A stretch of DNA of 64,000 bases. Source: CAZNKU01 sp045654805. GTDB lineage: Bacteria > Bacillota > Clostridia > Monoglobales > Firm-18. This document shows, in pieces, positions 60,368 to 64,000 of this stretch (the stretch's first letter is position 1; each line of letters opens with the position of its first letter). The position numbers and the translations under genes are program-made. The notes under the pieces are model-generated. The model did not search any database. It was not told the DNA's origin and was given only the letters and a program-made list of their open reading frames with translations. Where the stretch lies: the NCBI GenBank assembly GCA_045654805.1, contig JAZOOD010000029.1, positions 1 to 64,000 on the forward strand, given 5' to 3'.

Positions 60368-60398
60368 AAAACCTTGTTCATACGAACAAGGTTTTTTT
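60368..60398 (+). terminator. Terminator after tRNA-Cys
   Basis: An 11-bp perfect stem (AAACCTTGTTC with GAACAAGGTTT), a four-base loop and seven T. Confidence 0.9.
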
Positions 60399-60410
60399 CA
60401 TTGTGACAAT

Positions 60411-60439
60411 TTGACTTTTATTTGCCGATTTGGTATAAT
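60411..60439 (+). promoter_or_regulatory. promoter of the PP2C-like gene
   Basis: TTGACT (60411-60416), a 17-base spacer and TATAAT (60434-60439), 28 bases before the start codon. Confidence 0.72.
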
Positions 60440-60467
60440 AATAGGAAATTTTAAGGGGACTGCATAT

Positions 60468-61277
60468 ATGAACGTTATTGAAAAATTCATTATTGGAAAG
60501 AAAGGTAATTTGACTGACTGCGAAGATGGTCTGGTAATAACCAACAGTATTATAGCCGTTGTGGATGGAGCCACATCAAAAACACAAAGAAAATTTAATA
60601 ATTTATCAAGTGGGATTTTTGCCAAAGAAGTCATTTGTAATATACTTAAACAAACTAATATTGAAAATTTGAATTCAGAAGAATTGTTTTCAAAACTTTC
60701 TTTTGCGTTAAAAGAAAATAGCGAGAAATTCCACAAGGACCTTAACCTTGATGAATATCCGCGTGCATGTGTTATAATATACAATAGCCTTTACCACGAG
60801 ATATGGTGCTATGGAGATTGCCAGTGCATTATTAACGGAGAGCTTCACACCCACGATTCGGCTATTGATGCTTTGAACTCCCAATTACGTGCCTTTTATC
60901 TAGAATATGCGCTTTTGGAAGGTTGCAATATTGATGAACTATCAAAAAACGACATTGGAAGAAAAGGAATCTACGATAATCTTAAAATGCAGTATATGTT
61001 TGAAAACAAGGATGTCCCCTTTGGTTTTTCTGTATTGAATGGTCAACCTATAAATCCCAAAATGATTGTTCGTTATAAAGTAAAAGAAAATGATGAAATT
61101 GTTCTGTCAAGTGATGGATATCCGTTTTTAAAAAATACATTGGAAGAAAGTGAAAAGCAATTGGAAAATGTGTTGAAAAATGACCCTATGTGTTTTTCAA
61201 TCTATAAAACTACAAAGGGTATAATTAATGGGAATTGCAGTTTTGATGACAGATGTTATTGTAAATTTATAGTATAA
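60468..61277 (+). CDS. PP2C-like protein of uncertain function
   Basis: A 269-residue soluble protein. The early VVDGATSKT, a GDCQCII segment in the middle and NDEIVLSSDGYPFL near the end resemble, in order, the metal-binding and core strands of PP2C/PPM serine-threonine phosphatases (DG, GD, SDG). The spacing is loose and some usual metal ligands are not obvious, so activity is uncertain. The ATG at 60468 has AAGGGG 9 bases upstream; an extension of 19 codons through the promoter is dropped. No kinase gene is adjacent. Confidence 0.6.
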   Translation: MNVIEKFIIGKKGNLTDCEDGLVITNSIIAVVDGATSKTQRKFNNLSSGIFAKEVICNILKQTNIENLNSEELFSKLSFALKENSEKFHKDLNLDEYPRACVIIYNSLYHEIWCYGDCQCIINGELHTHDSAIDALNSQLRAFYLEYALLEGCNIDELSKNDIGRKGIYDNLKMQYMFENKDVPFGFSVLNGQPINPKMIVRYKVKENDEIVLSSDGYPFLKNTLEESEKQLENVLKNDPMCFSIYKTTKGIINGNCSFDDRCYCKFIV

Positions 61278-61351
61278 GTAAGGAACTGTGGCAAAATCAT
61301 TTTACAACCCAGACGCTGCAGTTTTTGCAGTAAATCAATATATTTATTTGG

Positions 61352-61380
61352 TTGACTTTAATGAGTGTATTTGTTATAAT
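61352..61380 (+). promoter_or_regulatory. orphan promoter
   Basis: TTGACT (61352-61357), a 17-base spacer and TATAAT (61375-61380). No intact gene begins within 270 bases downstream. It may be the surviving promoter of the gene whose fragment lies at 61481-61621, or drive a small RNA. The rest of 61278-61654 shows no other feature I can support apart from the ygjV promoter. Confidence 0.5.
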
Positions 61381-61480
61381 CTACAAAGATAATTGTGCAA
61401 GACTGTTAAAGATGATGTGATTACATATTTGAAATAATTAATGCCCTTTAATATCACTTATGCTAAACGGCAAACTGACT

Positions 61481-61621
61481 ATGTGCAACTTATGCAAAAT
61501 ACTTCTCTGCTTTTTTATTTCAATTATGTCGGCCTCATTTATCTTTAATATGGTGATAATTATTTTATTTCCTATAATGGGAAGAATACTTGGGCTCAGT
61601 GATATTGCATATGGTTTATGA
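61481..61621 (+). pseudogene. fragment of a YeiH/UPF0324-like membrane protein
   Basis: A 46-codon open frame is mostly hydrophobic and ends FPIMGRILGLSDIAYGL before a stop. The stretch LFPxxGxxLGLSDxAFGLW is a conserved piece of the UPF0324 putative sulfate-exporter family, of about 340 residues. Both flanks of the gene are missing. The match is recalled, not searched, so confidence is limited. Confidence 0.4.
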
Positions 61622-61633
61622 GATTGGTATAAT
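61605..61633 (+). promoter_or_regulatory. promoter of the YgjV-like gene
   Basis: TTGCAT (61605-61610), a 17-base spacer and TATAAT (61628-61633). It overlaps the end of the gene fragment. Confidence 0.6.
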
Positions 61634-61654
61634 ATAAAACGGAAGGACATAAAA

Positions 61655-62212
61655 ATGAATTTGTTAGATAATAACTTATTTTACATAATTTGCCAGATTA
61701 TAGGTATAGTAGCTATGCTTTTTATGACAGCATCATTTCAATTTAAAACACAAAGGTCAATTATTTATATCCAAATATTTTCATCTTTGTTGTTTTGCAT
61801 ACACTTTACCCTTTTGGGTGCTGTAATGGGGGCATTTTTAAACTTTGTGGCAATGATTCGTGCATATGTATATTCCCACAGAGAAAAATGCCGTGCTGAC
61901 CATATGGGATGGATTGTATTCTTCATTATAGTATACATACTTGGATATATTGCCACATTTACATTGTTAGGCAAGGAAACTACTGTGAAAAACATTATAT
62001 TGGAAATACTTCCGGTAATTGGAATGATAGCGGGTACTATAGGGTTTCGTATGACGAAAGCAAGCTCTGTACGCTCTCTTTCATTAGTTAATGCACCTGC
62101 GTGGTTAATATACAATCTGTTCAGCGGTTCTATCGGCGGTGCAATATCCGATTCTCTTTCTATCATATCTTTGCTTGTTGGGAAGATAAGACTTGACTGG
62201 AAAATAAAATAA
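61655..62212 (+). CDS. YgjV-family inner membrane protein
   Basis: Integral membrane protein of 185 residues with six predicted helices. QIIGIVAMLFMTASFQFKTQ at the N-terminus and a second repeat (IIGTIGFRMTKASSVRSLSL-like, then SDSLSIISLLVG) fit the YgjV family of unknown function. AAGGA precedes the ATG. It is monocistronic with its own promoter and terminator. Confidence 0.78.
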   Translation: MNLLDNNLFYIICQIIGIVAMLFMTASFQFKTQRSIIYIQIFSSLLFCIHFTLLGAVMGAFLNFVAMIRAYVYSHREKCRADHMGWIVFFIIVYILGYIATFTLLGKETTVKNIILEILPVIGMIAGTIGFRMTKASSVRSLSLVNAPAWLIYNLFSGSIGGAISDSLSIISLLVGKIRLDWKIK

Positions 62213-62214
62213 CA

Positions 62215-62261
62215 AAAGGAGTATGGCAAAATAAAATACTTTCGCTGTACTCCTTTTTTGT
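62215..62261 (+). terminator. Terminator after the YgjV-like gene
   Basis: AAAGGAGTA and TACTCCTTT form a 9-bp stem around a long partly structured loop, followed by TTTT. Confidence 0.7.
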
Positions 62262-62337
62262 AATCAGATTAGAAAATTCCGTTTTATTTCGTATCTGACG
62301 GGGTATTTACCCTTTTCAAAGGGGTAATTTTGCATTT

Positions 62338-63270
62338 TTATTCCAAGGCTAATTTTACAATCTTATCTACCAACTGCGAAAAGCTTATTCCCACATACTT
62401 CGCAGAATCCGGCACAAGGCTTGTTTCCGTCATTCCAGGTATAGTATTTATTTCTATAACATAAGGGTTATCATTTTCATCAATCATAAAATCTATTCTG
62501 GAAATCCCCTTGCATCCCGTCTTTTTATATGCCTCTATAGCGTAATAATTTATCCTATCTTCCGCAGTTTTGCTTATACGTGCAGGGATAATATGCCGGC
62601 TCATACCCGGTGTATATTTAGACTGATAATCATAAAATTCATTTGCTGCGGTGATTTCTATAATAGGTAAAACCTCCGGATTTTTATTACCGATAACAGG
62701 TACGCTAACTTCCGTTCCCGAAACAAACTGTTCAGCAAGCAAGGTATCGTCATACTTTAGCACTTCCATTATTGCATCTGATATTGCTCCTTCATCACGA
62801 ACTATAACCACGCCTATACTGGACCCCTGACAGGGCGCTTTTATAACCATTGGCAAGCCAAGTTGGGACACCAATTCCGCCCCAACCTTTTTGATATCTG
62901 CACATTCTTCTCTTTTATACTCCACAGCCTTTGGAGTAGGAATATTGCTCTGCAAAAGCATCTTTTTAGTAAGTGCTTTATCCATACAAATAGCACTTGC
63001 AGCAAGTCCCGGACCGGTATAAGGAATGCCCATCCATTCAAGCAATCCTTGTATGCAACCGTCTTCTCCTCCCTTTCCATGCAAGGCAAGGTACGCAACG
63101 TCTGGTTTTATTTCCGATATCTTTGCTATATTATCAGGTTGTATATCTAAAGTTTCCACCCTATAGCCCATTTCTTCAAGTGCCTTGGCAACTGCTGTTC
63201 CGCTACGAAGTGAAACTTCCCTTTCCGTTGATATTCCGCCCATCAATACAAGGACCTTTTTGTTCTCCAT
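62338..63270 (-). CDS. ddl: D-alanine--D-alanine ligase
   Basis: Makes the D-Ala-D-Ala dipeptide for peptidoglycan. The ATP-grasp chain of 310 residues shows MGGISTEREVSLRSG, LHGKGGEDGCIQGLLE, PCQGSSIGV and EINTIPGMTETSLVP. The omega loop reads YDYQSKY, as in true D-Ala-D-Ala ligases, not the D-Ala-D-Lac type of vancomycin-resistant strains. It is monocistronic. An imperfect hairpin at about 62298-62335 may end the transcript. Confidence 0.95.
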   Translation of the reverse strand: MENKKVLVLMGGISTEREVSLRSGTAVAKALEEMGYRVETLDIQPDNIAKISEIKPDVAYLALHGKGGEDGCIQGLLEWMGIPYTGPGLAASAICMDKALTKKMLLQSNIPTPKAVEYKREECADIKKVGAELVSQLGLPMVIKAPCQGSSIGVVIVRDEGAISDAIMEVLKYDDTLLAEQFVSGTEVSVPVIGNKNPEVLPIIEITAANEFYDYQSKYTPGMSRHIIPARISKTAEDRINYYAIEAYKKTGCKGISRIDFMIDENDNPYVIEINTIPGMTETSLVPDSAKYVGISFSQLVDKIVKLALE

Positions 63271-63355
63271 ATTTATTACCTCTTTATTATGTATTATATT
63301 AAATATTTATGATTTATCTCGTTTTTTATTATACAACAGTTCAACATTTTTTTCA

Positions 63356-63385
63356 ACACAAAAAAGAAACTCCGCAGAGTTTCCT
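63356..63385 (-). terminator. Terminator after the flavin reductase-rubredoxin gene
   Basis: GAAACTC and GAGTTTC pair around a four-base loop, followed on the minus strand by TTTTTTGTG. Confidence 0.85.
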
Positions 63386-63397
63386 TTTCACTATTTT

Positions 63398-64000
63398 CTA
63401 CACAATCTTTTCAAAGTCATCGGGTCCGTGTTTGCACAAGGGGCAAACAAAGTTATCGGGCAATGAATCTCCCTCATAAATATATCCGCATATTACGCAT
63501 CTATAACCCTTAACCTTATTTTCGGGCTTTGGTTTTACCTTTGTATGATAATCGTCATATGTTATAGATTTTTCTTCATTTAATATTTTAGCATCATCAA
63601 GGTCTGCCACAAACATGTAGTGAGTGTCGAAATCTACAGTTTCTATTACCTTTCCGCTTATATATGAATTTGAATACTTTGTAAGATACAAAAGTCCATT
63701 ATCACTTCGTTCTACATCTGTAAATTCTACAAACTTATTAACGTCATTACCACTTTGGAATCCAAAGTTTTTAAAGACATCAAATGTCGCAGTTTCCGAA
63801 AGTATACTTACATTAAATATACCCGTTTTACGTATCATATCCGCCGTTTTATTGGTTTTATTCACTACTACTGCGACACGGTTGGGAGTATTGGTTATCT
63901 GACTGAATGTATTTATTATACAACCATTATCGAAACTTTTCTCCCTTGCAATAAGCACGTACAATCCATAACTAACCTTAAATAATGCATTAGTGTCCAT
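63398..64000 (-). CDS. Flavin reductase-rubredoxin fusion (high-molecular-weight rubredoxin)
   Basis: A 200-residue chain: N-terminal flavin reductase-like FMN-binding domain (about 1-150, starting MDTNALFKVSYGLYVL) and a C-terminal rubredoxin (YRCVICGYIYEGD, FVCPLCKHGPDDFE) with all four iron-binding Cys. In Moorella a protein of this type (Hrb) passes electrons from NADH to an oxygen-reducing flavodiiron protein, so oxygen or peroxide defence is likely. The ATG is the last codon of the window, so upstream signals cannot be seen; the N-terminus looks complete. Confidence 0.9.
   Translation of the reverse strand: MDTNALFKVSYGLYVLIAREKSFDNGCIINTFSQITNTPNRVAVVVNKTNKTADMIRKTGIFNVSILSETATFDVFKNFGFQSGNDVNKFVEFTDVERSDNGLLYLTKYSNSYISGKVIETVDFDTHYMFVADLDDAKILNEEKSITYDDYHTKVKPKPENKVKGYRCVICGYIYEGDSLPDNFVCPLCKHGPDDFEKIV

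Noticed and set aside
1..64000. CRISPR array, toxin-antitoxin pair, restriction system or biosynthetic cluster
   Set aside because: No regularly spaced repeats and no recognisable genes of these kinds were found in reading both strands.

Overview
The window is chromosomal DNA from a low-GC, Gram-positive, endospore-forming anaerobe, most likely class Clostridia. The signs are AT-rich DNA with strong GGAGG ribosome-binding sites, many TTGACA-N17-TATAAT promoters, the sporulation gene spoIIM beside xerD and dacF, remA beside gmk and rpoZ, folate-type TrmFO, a monomeric [FeFe] hydrogenase and a flavoprotein-rubredoxin fusion. No species can be named from the sequence alone. Almost everything is housekeeping. 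I see no prophage, CRISPR array, toxin-antitoxin pair or defence island.

Layout. 1-340: 5' end of a 16S rRNA gene reading leftwards off the window, behind two tandem near-perfect promoters. 360-7112: leftward genes spoIIM-xerD-dacF, an ECF S-component/hydrogenase operon, and putP behind a 24-bp perfect palindrome. 7190-19703: mixed accessory stretch with a TetR regulator, ruvCA without ruvB, two cyclophilins, an SCP2-like protein, an exported parvulin, an S24-type repressor, a P-type Ca2+-ATPase, AbrB-like regulator, aldolase and MATE pump. Three decayed copies of one IS3-family-derived repeat lie here. 19722-29274: a long leftward cluster (comM-trmL-degV-glycosyltransferase/CsaB fusion-mreB-RNase J-BI-1-degV) joining cell-envelope and RNA functions.

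29434-43182: rightward information-processing genes. yicC-remA-gmk-rpoZ is followed by rpmH-rnpA-yidD-yidC-khpB, mnmE-mnmG, then iscS-iscU-mnmA-pcrA-methyltransferase and a cold-shock gene. MnmE, MnmG, MnmA, IscS, TrmL and TrmFO together make this stretch rich in tRNA modification, and IscS supplies sulfur to MnmA. 43276-48619: leftward eamA, asnB, prmC, DUF1385 and radC. 48791-49450: tRNA-Gln and a Nudix gene. 49653-57981: leftward translation and topology genes infC-rpmI-rplT-trmH-dprA-topA-trmFO-rpsB-tsf. infC has an apparent AUC start and a terminator/antiterminator leader. 58240-60367: rlmH, hslO and a five-tRNA cluster (Asp, Val, Phe, Gly, Cys). 60468-64000: a PP2C-like orphan, a gene remnant, a ygjV-like gene, ddl and a flavin reductase-rubredoxin.

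The points most worth a second look are the glycosyltransferase-CsaB fusion upstream of mreB, the three-copy IS-derived repeat with terminator-like hairpins at gene ends, the infC leader, and the palindrome between the TetR gene and putP. Many upstream in-frame extensions were trimmed using Shine-Dalgarno position and family N-termini. All family names rest on motifs read by eye, with no database search.
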